Numbered from the stretch's first letter, positions 34,276-42,767 are shown. The stretch: 64,000 nt of DNA from Arthrobacter_B sp038069765 (GCF_038069765.1 NZ_JBBPFS010000002.1:571012-635011), one strand, 5' to 3'. Notes: a model not told the origin generated them from the sequence alone. Numbers and translations are program-made.

Positions 34276-35973
34276 TTATTTGTTGAGTTTGATCTTGTTG
34301 AACACTTCGTCGTTGACCGGGCTGGCGGGGTAGCTGTCCACCCGTTCGGCAAAGGCCAGCGAAGGTGCGGGGTGGGCCAGCGGGATGGCCGGCACGTAGG
34401 CCGCAATATCCTCATTGATCTGCTCGTACAGCGGAGTCTGCTCCTCCAGGCTGCTCACCTGGCGGGCTTCCTCCAGTGCGGTGAAGATTTCAGGATTGTT
34501 GAAGCCGAACTCCGGCTTTTCCTGTCCGAAGAACACGCCCACAAAGTTGTCGGTGTCGTTGTAGTCTCCGGTCCATCCCAGCAGGTGGATGCCGTGGTCC
34601 TCGGTGGCCTGGATCCGGTCCTGGTAATCGGGTGACCACTTGTTCGGCTGCGGGTTGACCGTAATGCCGACTTCTTCGAGCTGCGCTGTGATGTTCGTGT
34701 AGACCTGCTCCGGGGTGGGCATGTACGGGCGGGAGACGCCGGTGGGGTAATTGAAGTCCAGGGTGAAGCCGTCCGGGTAGCCCGCCTCGGCCAGCAGTTC
34801 CTTGGCCTTCTCCGGGTCGTATTCGTACTCGGTGACGTCCTCGTTGTAGCCGTTGACGACGTCGGGGATGAACTGGCTGGCCACCTTGGTGCCCTCCGGC
34901 AGGGTCTGGTCCACCAGTGCCTGCTTGTCAATCGCATGGGCGATGGCCTGGCGCACGAGCGGATCCGCCAGCTCCTCCACTTTCTGGTTCATGCCGAGGT
35001 AGAGGATGGTGAAGGGTTCACGGGCAACAACGTTGTAGCCGGCGTCTGCCAGCACCTGGGTGTCGGCCGGCGCCACCAGGTCATAGCCGTCGATCGTTCC
35101 GGCTTCCAGGGACTGGCGGCGGGAGTTGGGATCGTCAATGACGCGGAAGATGATGTCGGTGACCTGGCCCTGCTCGCCCCAGTAGTCGTCGTAGGCGGAG
35201 AGGGTGATCTGGTTGCCCACTTCCCACGTCCCGAATTTGAAGGGGCCGGTGCCGGTGGGATGTTCCTTGGCATAGGTGCTCAGGCTCGGGGCCTCGGCTG
35301 TGCCGGTGACGTCGTTGGCGGCGTACTCCTCCATGGCTGCCGGGCTCTGCATGGCGAAAGCGGGCAGGGACAGCGCCGCAATGAAGCCGGCAAACGGCTT
35401 GGCGAGGGTAACCACGGCCTCGGAGTCGCCGGTCGCTTCACAGGACTCGTAGGTAGCCGTTTCGGGGGAGTCGGAGAAGCCCTTGAACAGCTTGCCGTAA
35501 TAGTAGGAGACACTGTCGGCCTGCTGGATGCCGGTGAAGTTGTACCACCGGTCAAAGTTTGCGCAGACAGCCTCGGCGTTGAACTCGGTGCCGTCATGGA
35601 AGGTGACGCCTTCTTCGAGCTCGAAGGTGTAGGTCAGGGCGTCTTCGGATGTTTCCCAGGACTTCGCCAGCAGCGGTTCGGGGTCCGCGGTTCCCGGCTT
35701 AACACCAACCAGGCCTTCGAAAATCTGGCGGCTGATGCGGAAGGACTCTCCGTCAAAGGCGAAAGCCGGATCAAGGGACTTCGGGTCGGAGGACGCCGCG
35801 AACACGAAGGTTCCGTCCACCTCGGAGGCGGTGCCGCCGTCGTCGGCGCCTTCCTCGCGCTCGCTCTGGGCGCAGCCGGAGAGGATCAGCGCGCTGAGCG
35901 CTATTCCTGCAGTGATCGCTGCGGCGCGCCGCTTGGGGCGGGCACCGTTCATGGGTCGGCCAGCAAATGACAT
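34276..35973 (-). CDS. ABC importer substrate-binding lipoprotein (peptide type), paralog 2
   Basis: A 565-residue SBP_bac_5 protein. The signal sequence ends in the lipobox ALILSGC (Cys34), followed by an acidic linker and the binding domain with SLDPAFAFDGESFRISRQIFEGLVGVKPG. The ATG at 35973 (MSFAGRP) is chosen because AGAGGAG lies 9 bases upstream; a longer frame to 36060 has no ribosome site. It heads the operon with the two permeases and is the primary binding protein. It is clearly paralogous to the protein at 28411-30090. The ligand is probably a short peptide, but nickel, sugar or opine ligands also occur in the family. Confidence 0.93.
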   Translation of the reverse strand: MSFAGRPMNGARPKRRAAAITAGIALSALILSGCAQSEREEGADDGGTASEVDGTFVFAASSDPKSLDPAFAFDGESFRISRQIFEGLVGVKPGTADPEPLLAKSWETSEDALTYTFELEEGVTFHDGTEFNAEAVCANFDRWYNFTGIQQADSVSYYYGKLFKGFSDSPETATYESCEATGDSEAVVTLAKPFAGFIAALSLPAFAMQSPAAMEEYAANDVTGTAEAPSLSTYAKEHPTGTGPFKFGTWEVGNQITLSAYDDYWGEQGQVTDIIFRVIDDPNSRRQSLEAGTIDGYDLVAPADTQVLADAGYNVVAREPFTILYLGMNQKVEELADPLVRQAIAHAIDKQALVDQTLPEGTKVASQFIPDVVNGYNEDVTEYEYDPEKAKELLAEAGYPDGFTLDFNYPTGVSRPYMPTPEQVYTNITAQLEEVGITVNPQPNKWSPDYQDRIQATEDHGIHLLGWTGDYNDTDNFVGVFFGQEKPEFGFNNPEIFTALEEARQVSSLEEQTPLYEQINEDIAAYVPAIPLAHPAPSLAFAERVDSYPASPVNDEVFNKIKLNK

Positions 35974-36137
35974 GGTTCTAACTCCTCTGGGGCGAGTGTT
36001 ACCCGTGCAAAAATGGCGGGCGCCGTGCGGTGCATGTGCCCAATGTGTGTCGTGGGACACAAACGTATGGACAGAGCCTAATGGGTTGCTCGGGATCTCG
36101 AGGTATTTCCTCTCCCGGCGCGGTCACAATTTGGACA

Positions 36138-36180
36138 CGCAAAAGGCGGGCGCTCCCGGTGGGAGCGCCCGCCTTTTGCG
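36138..36180. terminator. Bidirectional terminator upstream of the importer operon / after the FAS1 gene
   Basis: A perfect 20-base-pair stem (36138-36157 with 36161-36180) with a 3-base loop and GCAAAAGG/CCTTTTGC ends. It lies 43 bases after the FAS1 stop on the minus strand and so ends that transcript before the importer promoter. Confidence 0.85.
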
Positions 36181-36222
36181 GTGCGGTACTGCGGCCGGTG
36201 CCGGCCGGGGAATACGGTGGGG

Positions 36223-36927
36223 CTACATCGCCGGCATCAGGACGGTGTCCAGAAGGTAAACCGTGGCGTTCTTGGTCTGGACTCCGCCGCAGACGACGGC
36301 GGATTCGTCAACCATCAGGCTGTCGCCTGATCCGGTGACGTCAACCTCGGCACCGTTGACCGTGGCATACATGCCCGAGAGCTCATCCGGGGTCATCTGG
36401 CCCGGGACCACGTGGTAGGTCAGGATGCTGGAGAGCAGGTCCGGGTCGGTCTTCAGCGTTTCGAGGGTGGCCGCGTCGAGCTTGGCGAAGGCTTCATCCG
36501 TGGGGGCGAAGACCGTGAACTCGGAGCCGTTCAGCGTATCCACCAGGTTGACGTCCGGATTCAGCTGTCCCGAGACTGCTGCCGTCAGGGTGGTGAGCAT
36601 CGGATTGTTGGAGGCAGCCGTGGCAACCGGATCAAGGGACATTCCCTCAACCGAGCCCGGCCCTTCAGGAACGGCAGCCGCGTAGTCGGCGCAGCTGCCG
36701 CCCACGAGGTTGGCTGCGGGATCGGCGCTCATGGACTCGCCCGATGTGGCATCCGGGCTCATGGACTCCGACGCCGACGGCGACATGCTGGATTCCGAAG
36801 CCATCCCCGATTCGGAGGTCTCGGAGGAAGCGGTATCGGAGGAGTCGGTGCTGCAGGCAGCCATGCCCAGCATGGAGACGGCGGCGATTCCGAGGATGGA
36901 AATGTTCCGGCGGGTCTTGAAAGCCAT
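36223..36927 (-). CDS. Fasciclin (FAS1) domain lipoprotein
   Basis: A 234-residue surface protein. The signal peptide has a lipobox GMAAC (Cys25), then a Ser/Glu/Met-rich linker (SESGMASESSMSPSASESMSPD), then one FAS1 domain from about residue 100 to the end with LVDTLNGSEFTVFAPTDEAFAKL and ILTYHVVPGQM. It resembles MPB70/MPB83-like actinobacterial adhesion proteins. The ATG has AAGGAG upstream, 7-8 bases away. It is likely anchored on the outer face of the membrane; the partner is unknown. Confidence 0.92.
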   Translation of the reverse strand: MAFKTRRNISILGIAAVSMLGMAACSTDSSDTASSETSESGMASESSMSPSASESMSPDATSGESMSADPAANLVGGSCADYAAAVPEGPGSVEGMSLDPVATAASNNPMLTTLTAAVSGQLNPDVNLVDTLNGSEFTVFAPTDEAFAKLDAATLETLKTDPDLLSSILTYHVVPGQMTPDELSGMYATVNGAEVDVTGSGDSLMVDESAVVCGGVQTKNATVYLLDTVLMPAM

Positions 36928-37114
36928 GGTTTTTCTCCTTCTGGCGGGGTCCCGCTCGGCGGGCTCCCGTGGTTGGTATGAACACCTCTTGGTGCGAGGT
37001 CTCAGAAGGTCTTCGGCCCGGGTTCGGGGCCGGATGGGTTGCGGGCCGGAAAAGTTTTGAGCCGCGTCACAGTGCACGCCCCTGAACAAAGTCACGGACG
37101 CGCCGGCAGTAAAA

Positions 37115-37142
37115 AACACCCCGGTCCGAAGACCGGGGTGTT
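37115..37142 (-). terminator. Terminator downstream of tRNA-Leu
   Basis: A perfect 12-base-pair stem (37115-37126 with 37131-37142) with loop CGAA. On the minus strand it is followed by a T-run (complement of AAAAAA at 37111-37116), 47 bases after the tRNA. Confidence 0.85.
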
Positions 37143-37188
37143 GTCTGTGCCGCGACTCATCCGTGAACGATGTCCGACTCATTCTTTG

Positions 37189-37270
<82 letters not shown>

Positions 37271-37336
37271 TCAGGCTTTCACTGCCGCGCGCATTCCGCG
37301 AAAAGGCACAAAACCAGCCTCCAGTGTACCCGAGGA

Positions 37337-37804
37337 TCAGGCCAGTCCGAGATCACGCCCCAGCTTGGCGACGTGGCCGGTGGCCTTGACGTTGTACTGG
37401 GCAAGGGAAACGGTGCCTTCGGGGTCCACGACCACCGTCGAACGGATCAGTCCCTCATAAACTTTGCCGTAGTTCTTCTTCTCGCCCCAGGCGCCGAACG
37501 CCTCGGCCACGGCATGGTCGGGGTCGGAAAGCAGGGGGAAGTTGAGGTGTTCGGCTTCGGCGAACTTCTCCAGCTTGGGTACGGGGTCGGGGGAGATGCC
37601 GACGACGGCGTACCCGGCGTCCTGGAGCCTGTTCAGGTTGTCCCGGAAGTCACAGGCCTGGGTGGTGCAGCCCGGCGTTGCCGCTGCCGGGTAGAAGTAC
37701 ACGATCGTGCTGCGGCCCCGGAAATCGGAGAGGGAAACAGATGCTGAATCGGTGGCCGGAAGCGTGAAGTCCGGGGCTTTTTCGCCGGGGGACAGGCGGG
37801 GCAT
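37337..37804 (-). CDS. bcp: Thioredoxin-dependent thiol peroxidase Bcp (peroxiredoxin)
   Basis: A 155-residue peroxiredoxin of the Bcp/PrxQ group. The peroxidatic cysteine is Cys46 in YPAAATPGCTTQAC and the resolving cysteine Cys51, five residues later on the same helix, the alpha-helical 2-Cys arrangement. It reduces hydrogen peroxide and organic hydroperoxides in the cytoplasm with thioredoxin. The ATG has AAGGAGAG upstream. It is divergent from a MarR-type regulator, so peroxide-linked control of both is possible. Confidence 0.94.
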   Translation of the reverse strand: MPRLSPGEKAPDFTLPATDSASVSLSDFRGRSTIVYFYPAAATPGCTTQACDFRDNLNRLQDAGYAVVGISPDPVPKLEKFAEAEHLNFPLLSDPDHAVAEAFGAWGEKKNYGKVYEGLIRSTVVVDPEGTVSLAQYNVKATGHVAKLGRDLGLA

Positions 37805-37857
37805 AGGTCTCTCCTTGGTATCAATGGGCGATACGGCTGTGTCACAGCGCGACAGCG

Positions 37858-37870
37858 CACCTCATAGGTG
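37858..37870. promoter_or_regulatory. Candidate operator between bcp and marR
   Basis: CACCT-CAT-AGGTG is a perfect 5-base inverted repeat in the divergent spacer, next to TAGGAT and TAGTAT -10-like boxes. It could be the MarR binding site. Confidence 0.3.
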
Positions 37871-37949
37871 GCTATCCTAGTATGTGGTGGATTTGTAGGT
37901 TATCCGATCGGCCATCGAATCCTCACCCTGAAAGGAAGAGTTCTGTTTT

Positions 37950-38501
37950 ATGCCCGATATGGAGCACTGGCCCACCGGTCGCCTGTTGTCGACGGCGGCG
38001 CGTCTGGTCGAGCACGCCTGGAATGAACGGCTGGTCCGCATTGGCGTGACCCACGCCGGAGTGATCGCGCTGGGAGTCCTCGACTCCCAGGGGCCCATGA
38101 CACAGGCGCATCTCGCCCAGCTTGTCCGGGTCCAGGCCCAGACAATGGGCAAGACCCTCTCACGCCTTGAAGCGCACGGACATGTTGCCCGCGTCCGGAA
38201 TGATCTGGACAGACGCAGCCACATGGTCTCCATTACTCCGCAGGGAGTCGAAGCGCTGCGCGAGGCGCAGAACATTGAGCGCACGCTTATTGAAGGCGGC
38301 GAGCTGATGTCCGAGCAACTCCGCGGGCAGCTGCGCAACGTCATCAGGGAGCTCGGAAACCCGCGCTGGCAGCTTGCCGTGGACGTTCCGGGCCTGCCGA
38401 TTCCGGTGGTGCCCGTTGAAGAAATTGCTGCGGATACCCTGCCGGGCGATGCGCCCGGCGCGGAGACGGAAGCTGCCGCCAAGACCGGCGAGACCGCTTA
38501 G
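37950..38501 (+). CDS. MarR-family transcriptional regulator
   Basis: A 183-residue regulator. The winged helix core includes ALGVLDSQGPMTQAHLAQLVRVQAQTMGKTLSRLEAHGHVAR in family terms, with DRRSHMVSITPQG as the wing. A C-terminal extension of ~40 residues (Pro, Glu and Ala rich) lacks homology. ATG 37950 has AAGGAAGAG about 12 bases upstream; ATG 37959 is an alternative. It diverges from bcp and is followed by a terminator. The effector is unknown. Confidence 0.9.
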   Translation: MPDMEHWPTGRLLSTAARLVEHAWNERLVRIGVTHAGVIALGVLDSQGPMTQAHLAQLVRVQAQTMGKTLSRLEAHGHVARVRNDLDRRSHMVSITPQGVEALREAQNIERTLIEGGELMSEQLRGQLRNVIRELGNPRWQLAVDVPGLPIPVVPVEEIAADTLPGDAPGAETEAAAKTGETA

Positions 38502-38518
38502 CAGCACCACGATTCGTT

Positions 38519-38553
38519 GAGGCGCATCCCCTGCGGGGGGGTGCGCCTCTTTC
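38519..38553 (+). terminator. Terminator after marR
   Basis: GAGGCGCATCCC (38519-38530) pairs with GGGTGCGCCTC (38539-38549; one T-G pair) and is followed by TCTTTCG. It lies 17 bases after the stop. Confidence 0.8.
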
Positions 38554-38622
38554 GTCCCTGTTGCGGGGCGGGGAGCATCCTCCCCCCGCCCGGGTTCGCA
38601 GCTCTCCTGCCGGCGGAACAAC

Positions 38623-38665
38623 AAAAAAGAGCGGCTCTGCCGGTTTTCACCGAGCTGAGCCGCTC
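38623..38665 (-). terminator. Terminator downstream of tRNA-Lys
   Basis: On the minus strand GAGCGGCTC (complement of 38657-38665) pairs with GAGCCGCTC (complement of 38629-38637), with an inner helix, followed directly by TTTTTT. It lies 9 bases after the tRNA. Confidence 0.9.
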
Positions 38666-38674
38666 CCTGATTTG

Positions 38675-38747
38675 TGCACCCCCCGGGACTTGAACCCGGA
38701 ACCCTCTGATTAAGAGTCAGATGCTCTGCCAATTGAGCTAGAGGTGC
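38675..38747 (-). tRNA. tRNA-Lys (anticodon CUU)
   Basis: On the minus strand the 73-base sequence folds as a tRNA: acceptor GCACCTC with GGGGTGC (one T-G pair), D-arm CTCAATTGGCAGAG, anticodon arm TCTGA-CTCTTAA-TCAGA giving CUU, and T-arm CCGGGTTCAAGTCCCGG. Discriminator A; CCA not encoded. Confidence 0.96.
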
Positions 38748-38861
38748 CTTTTGTTTTGTCGAGTAAGCCGCACATTTCTGCTCGATTTGCTCGCCGCAAC
38801 GACATGAAACATTACCAGCACTTTCAGGAAAAAGAAAAACCGGAGCTCCCAGCCCCGGCTT

Positions 38862-39368
38862 TCACGCCAAATCGGCGCCCGGCTGCCCCTTCAGCAGCCG
38901 GGCGCGGGCCGGTGTAACCACCAGTTCCAGCGGATTTCCGTCCCAGTCGGAGCTGTTGTCCACCACCCAGGTTCTCGCCGGTTTCGGTTCTTCGGAGTCG
39001 GAGTCGGAGTCGGAGTCGGAGTCGGATTCGGTTCCGGGCTCCCCGCCGCTGCCCCGCCCGTCGGTGGAGCGGGCAGCGGCGGCGGAGTTTCCGGCGGCGG
39101 CGGGCTCCGGCACCGTGGCTGTCACGGTGTTGGGCGGAACTGGCGTGACCGGCAGGCTCTCCCGCCATCCGGGAAGGGCGCTGGCCGGAGTGCCGCCGGC
39201 TTCCGGGACTACGGGAAGCTGCCCGGTGTCGGCGTCACCCGTGCTGGCCTGGAGCGCCTGTTCCACCGCACCGTGCCGCAGGATCCTGCGCAGCACTGCA
39301 CCTGCGGCGGCGCTGAGACCCGCAGCGGAGAGGACGGCCGCTGACGTTAACAGGGAAGAGCGTTTCAC
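38862..39368 (-). CDS. Probable secreted or membrane-anchored protein with an SD-dipeptide repeat
   Basis: A 168-residue protein starting VKRSSLLTSAAVLSAAGLSA, a hydrophobic N-terminus suggesting export or a membrane anchor. A Pro/Ala-rich middle follows, then an acidic ESDSDSDSDSDSEE tract encoded by a hexanucleotide repeat, and a short end domain (ARTWVVDNSSDWDGNPLELVV) with no family I recognise. The GTG at 39368 has GGAAAGG upstream; the longer frame to 39641 runs into the promoter of the divergent dehydrogenase gene. The function is unknown. Confidence 0.6.
   Translation of the reverse strand: MKRSSLLTSAAVLSAAGLSAAAGAVLRRILRHGAVEQALQASTGDADTGQLPVVPEAGGTPASALPGWRESLPVTPVPPNTVTATVPEPAAAGNSAAAARSTDGRGSGGEPGTESDSDSDSDSDSEEPKPARTWVVDNSSDWDGNPLELVVTPARARLLKGQPGADLA
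38992..39027. repeat. Hexanucleotide microsatellite (TCGGAG)5 plus one variant
   Basis: Five perfect TCGGAG units (38992-39021) and a sixth, TCGGAT (39022-39027), lie within the coding region of the preceding protein and encode the Asp-Ser repeat. Slippage changes length by two residues without a frameshift. Confidence 0.95.
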
Positions 39369-39485
39369 CTCGATGCCTTTCCAATGGTGGGGGAACCGGA
39401 AACAGGGCAACACCGGCTGCTTCTCGACGTTACGGCCGGTTTCGGCCCGGTGTCCAGAGGTCCCCGGGGTCTTGGGGCCGGGGAC

Positions 39486-39491
39486 TAGGCT
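39486..39491 (+). promoter_or_regulatory. Candidate -10 (TAGGCT) for a leaderless dehydrogenase transcript
   Basis: TAGGCT ends 7 bases before the ATG at 39499; no Shine-Dalgarno sequence is present between them. Confidence 0.4.
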
Positions 39492-39498
39492 GTCAGGC

Positions 39499-40455
39499 AT
39501 GAATGAGGAATTCCGCCCTGTCCGGTCCATCACCCTGCCCACCCAAGAGCTCCTGGAAGCCGTGAGTCCGCTGCCCGAAGGCATACGCGCGGGTGTCTGG
39601 GACGTAGCCGGCGAGCCGAAGGGGCTGGAGTACGGCGACATTGACGCCGTCGTCCTGCCCTACGCAACCGGCAGCGACTGGAAGGAGGCGCTGGACCGGG
39701 TGCCTAACCTGAAGATGCTCCAGGCCCAGTCCACGGGCTATGACGGTCTGCCCGAGCTGGTGGGACCCGACGTCGCCGTCGCCAGTGCCGCCGGAGTCCA
39801 CGTAGCCGGAACCGCGGAGCTGGCCATAACGCTGATGCTGGCCTCGCTCCGCGGCGTCGACGCAGCTGTCCGCAATGCCGAAAGCGGAACCTGGGACAGC
39901 CGCCGCTACCCGGGGCTGGCGGACCGCAGGGTCCTGCTGGTGGGCGTCGGGGGGATCGGAGAGGCCATTGCGCAGCGGCTGGAGCCCTTCGAAGTCGAGC
40001 TGACCCGTGTTGGAAGCCGGGCGCGCACCGATGAACACGGAACCGTCCACGGCGCGGATGAGCTGGTGGAGCTCGCCGGTACCGCCGAGGTGGTGGTGGT
40101 AATCACCCCGCTGACCGAGCAGACCCGCCATCTCATCAATAAGGAGGTCCTCGCGGCGCTGCCGGACGGTGCGCTCGTCGTCAACGTGGCCCGCGGCCCC
40201 GTCGTGGACACCGATGCCCTCACCGCCGAAGTCCTGGCCGGCCGTCTCAGCGCCGCGCTCGACGTCGTCGACCCCGAACCGCTGCCGGCCGACCATCCGC
40301 TGTGGAAGGCACCGAACGCCATCATCACCCCGCACGTGGGCGGCAACACCGGGGCCTTTGTACCGCGCATCCGCAAACTGCTCAAGGAGCAGATCGGGCG
40401 GCTTGCCGGCGGCGAGGAACCCCTGAACCTGGTGCGCCGCGGCCCCTGGGCCTGA
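39499..40455 (+). CDS. D-isomer-specific 2-hydroxyacid dehydrogenase
   Basis: A 318-residue NAD(P)-dependent dehydrogenase. The Rossmann motif is VLLVGVGGIGEAIAQRL near residues 147-163; catalytic-region motifs are NVARGPVVDTDAL (Arg), DVVDPEPLPADHPLW (Glu) and ITPHVGGN (His). It lacks the ACT domain of SerA and resembles glyoxylate/hydroxypyruvate or phosphonate dehydrogenase-like members. ATG 39499 is chosen; a longer open frame upstream overlaps the divergent gene and is not homologous. The substrate is unresolved. Confidence 0.92.
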   Translation: MNEEFRPVRSITLPTQELLEAVSPLPEGIRAGVWDVAGEPKGLEYGDIDAVVLPYATGSDWKEALDRVPNLKMLQAQSTGYDGLPELVGPDVAVASAAGVHVAGTAELAITLMLASLRGVDAAVRNAESGTWDSRRYPGLADRRVLLVGVGGIGEAIAQRLEPFEVELTRVGSRARTDEHGTVHGADELVELAGTAEVVVVITPLTEQTRHLINKEVLAALPDGALVVNVARGPVVDTDALTAEVLAGRLSAALDVVDPEPLPADHPLWKAPNAIITPHVGGNTGAFVPRIRKLLKEQIGRLAGGEEPLNLVRRGPWA

Positions 40456-40465
40456 GGCTGCCCGG

Positions 40466-40903
40466 TCAGGCCAGCGTCAGGAAGTGGTTCACGAAGGACC
40501 CGAAGTCCTCCAGGTCCGCCGCCTGCTCAATGACCCGCAGGGCGTCCCCGTCCGGCAGATGCGCGCTCTCCTGCACCCGGAAGCGGAAGATGCGGCCGGT
40601 GTTCGTCCCCACCTCATAGTCTCCGGCAGAGACTTCTTCAGTATGGGAAAGGTTGGTCGAGTTCACTGCCGTGGGAGGTTCGAGCCCGGCGAGGGTCGCG
40701 GTGTCGAACGGGGCGAAGACGAGTTCGGCCGGACGCCACCGGTAACCCACCACGTAGTAGGCCTCGGCCCCGTCCCCGCCCGGGACGGCACAGACCAGGT
40801 TGTAGTCCCCGTAGTTGGGAATCTGCGACTCAAACACATGCCGGAGCACAGCCTTGATGTCATCGCTGGAGGGCTGGTCGCGGAATGCTGGTGCCGAAGT
40901 CAT
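40466..40903 (-). CDS. Conserved-looking protein of unknown function
   Basis: A 145-residue soluble protein, MTSAPAFRDQPSSDDIKAVL at the N-terminus, with a predicted mixed alpha/beta character (YYVVGYRWRPAELVFAPFD) and no signal, cysteine cluster or catalytic motif. Good codon usage and a proper promoter support it: TAGACT (40915-40910) lies 6 bases before the ATG, with GGGGGA in between. It is convergent with the dehydrogenase gene (10 bases apart) and divergent from ilvD. I do not recognise the family. Confidence 0.7.
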   Translation of the reverse strand: MTSAPAFRDQPSSDDIKAVLRHVFESQIPNYGDYNLVCAVPGGDGAEAYYVVGYRWRPAELVFAPFDTATLAGLEPPTAVNSTNLSHTEEVSAGDYEVGTNTGRIFRFRVQESAHLPDGDALRVIEQAADLEDFGSFVNHFLTLA

Positions 40904-40909
40904 TCCCCC

Positions 40910-40915
40910 AGTCTA
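40910..40915 (-). promoter_or_regulatory. Candidate -10 (TAGACT) six bases before the unknown gene
   Basis: TAGACT on the minus strand ends 6 bases before the ATG at 40903; the intervening GGGGGA could also be read as a ribosome site if transcription starts further upstream. Confidence 0.35.
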
Positions 40916-41051
40916 TGAACACCGGCCCGGATCGATGGAAGGGGCGCCCGGCAACACACGGGAGGAAACAGAGTCGTCATCCACTCTTCATGCGCCGTAA
41001 CAACCGGGGCGCCTGCCCGTCACATGCTCAGGAGGAGCAGCGCCCAGGTCC

Positions 41052-41057
41052 TAAGAT
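41052..41057 (+). promoter_or_regulatory. Candidate -10 (TAAGAT) for a leaderless ilvD transcript
   Basis: TAAGAT ends 6 bases before the ilvD ATG at 41064. No Shine-Dalgarno sequence of normal strength or spacing is present, so a leaderless mRNA is likely. Confidence 0.45.
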
Positions 41058-41063
41058 CGGAAT

Positions 41064-42767
41064 ATGAGCATGGAGAATACCCCTGACATCAAACCCCGAA
41101 GCCGAGTAGTCACCGACGGGATCCACGCAGCTCCGGCCCGCGGCATGTTCCGGGCGGTGGGGATGGGAGATGACGACTTCGCCAAGCCGCAGATCGGCGT
41201 CGCCAGTTCCTGGAACGAAATTACTCCCTGCAACCTCTCCCTGAACCGGCTGGCCCAGGGCGCCAAGGAAGGCGTCCACGCCGGCGGCGGGTTCCCCATG
41301 CAGTTCGGCACCATTTCCGTTTCCGACGGCATCTCCATGGGACACGAGGGCATGCATTTCTCCCTCGTTTCCCGTGAAGTTATTGCCGACTCCGTGGAAA
41401 CCGTGATGATGGCCGAACGGCTGGACGGCTCCATCCTGCTGGCCGGCTGCGACAAGTCCCTTCCCGGCATGCTGATGGCAGCGGCCCGCCTGGACCTGTC
41501 CAGCGTCTTCCTCTACGCCGGCTCGATCATGCCCGGCTTCGCCAAGATGGAGGACGGCACCGAGCGCGAAGTCACGCTCATTGACGCGTTCGAAGCAGTC
41601 GGCGCCTGCGCCGCGGGCAAAATGAGCCTCAAGGACCTGGACACCATCGAACGCGCCATCTGCCCGGGTGAAGGCGCCTGCGGCGGCATGTACACCGCCA
41701 ACACCATGGCCTGCATCGGCGAGGCCCTGGGCATGTCCCTTCCCGGCTCCGCCGCGCCGCCCTCGGCCGACCGCCGCCGCGACGAGTTCGCCCGCAAATC
41801 CGGCGAAGCCGTGGTCAACCTGCTGCGCAAGGGCATCACCGCCCGGGACATCATGACCAAGAAGGCGTTCGAAAACGCGATCGCGGTGACCATGGCCTTC
41901 GGCGGTTCCACCAACGCCGTCCTGCACCTGCTGGCCATTGCCCGCGAGGCGCACGTGGACCTGACGCTCGAGGACTTCAACCGCATCGGCGACAAGATCC
42001 CGCACCTGGGCGACCTGAAGCCGTTCGGCCGCTATGTCATGCACGACGTCGACAAGATCGGCGGCGTCCCCGTCATCATGAAGGCACTGCTCGACGCCGG
42101 CCTGATCCACGGCGACTGCCTCACCGTCACCGGCAAAACGGTGGCCGAGAACCTGGCCAAGATCGATCCGCCGGATCCCGACGGCAAGGTCCTCCGCGCC
42201 ATGGACAACCCCATCCACAAGACCGGCGGCATCACCATCCTGCACGGCTCCATGGCTCCCGAGGGGGCCGTGGTGAAGAGTGCCGGCTTCGACGCCGACA
42301 TCTTCGAGGGCACCGCCCGCGTGTTCGAGCGCGAGCAGGGCGCCCTGGACGCGCTCGACGCCGGAGCGATCCACGCCGGCGACGTCGTCGTCATCCGCTA
42401 CGAAGGCCCCAAGGGCGGCCCGGGCATGCGCGAAATGCTGGCCATCACCGGCGCCATCAAGGGTGCAGGCCTGGGCAAGGACGTCCTGCTGCTGACCGAC
42501 GGCCGGTTCTCCGGCGGCACCACGGGTCTGTGCATCGGCCATGTGGCGCCGGAAGCAGTCGACGGCGGTCCCATCGCCTTCGTCAAGGACGGCGACCGGA
42601 TCCGCGTGGACATCGCAGCCCGCACCTTTGACCTGCTGGTTGACCCCGAAGAGCTCGAAGCACGCAAGGAGGGCTGGAAGCCCCTGTCTGCCAAGTTCAC
42701 CACCGGTGTCCTGGGCAAGTACGCCAAGCTGGTGAACTCCGCTTCCACGGGTGCTTACTGCGGCTGA
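41064..42767 (+). CDS. ilvD: Dihydroxy-acid dehydratase IlvD
   Basis: A 567-residue Fe-S dehydratase that converts 2,3-dihydroxy acids to 2-keto acids in valine, isoleucine and leucine synthesis. Cluster cysteines are Cys56 (ITPCNLS), Cys129 (AGCDKSLPGM) and Cys206 (GEGACGGMYTANTM), the three-Cys pattern seen in 2Fe-2S DHADs of actinobacteria. DGRFSGGTTGLCIGHVAPEA near the end is the family signature. It is transcribed separately from ilvBNC by its own promoter and is closed by a long hairpin that begins at its stop codon. Confidence 0.96.
   Translation: MSMENTPDIKPRSRVVTDGIHAAPARGMFRAVGMGDDDFAKPQIGVASSWNEITPCNLSLNRLAQGAKEGVHAGGGFPMQFGTISVSDGISMGHEGMHFSLVSREVIADSVETVMMAERLDGSILLAGCDKSLPGMLMAAARLDLSSVFLYAGSIMPGFAKMEDGTEREVTLIDAFEAVGACAAGKMSLKDLDTIERAICPGEGACGGMYTANTMACIGEALGMSLPGSAAPPSADRRRDEFARKSGEAVVNLLRKGITARDIMTKKAFENAIAVTMAFGGSTNAVLHLLAIAREAHVDLTLEDFNRIGDKIPHLGDLKPFGRYVMHDVDKIGGVPVIMKALLDAGLIHGDCLTVTGKTVAENLAKIDPPDPDGKVLRAMDNPIHKTGGITILHGSMAPEGAVVKSAGFDADIFEGTARVFEREQGALDALDAGAIHAGDVVVIRYEGPKGGPGMREMLAITGAIKGAGLGKDVLLLTDGRFSGGTTGLCIGHVAPEAVDGGPIAFVKDGDRIRVDIAARTFDLLVDPEELEARKEGWKPLSAKFTTGVLGKYAKLVNSASTGAYCG

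Noticed and set aside
37877..37921. Twelve-codon frame MADRITYKSTTY on the minus strand between bcp and marR
   Set aside because: The ribosome-site spacing is poor and the peptide has no role as a leader for bcp, which has its own good site; it lies in the divergent promoter region.
38992..39027. Possible CRISPR-like array because of regular repeats
   Set aside because: The units are 6 bases with no spacers and lie in a coding frame; it is a microsatellite.
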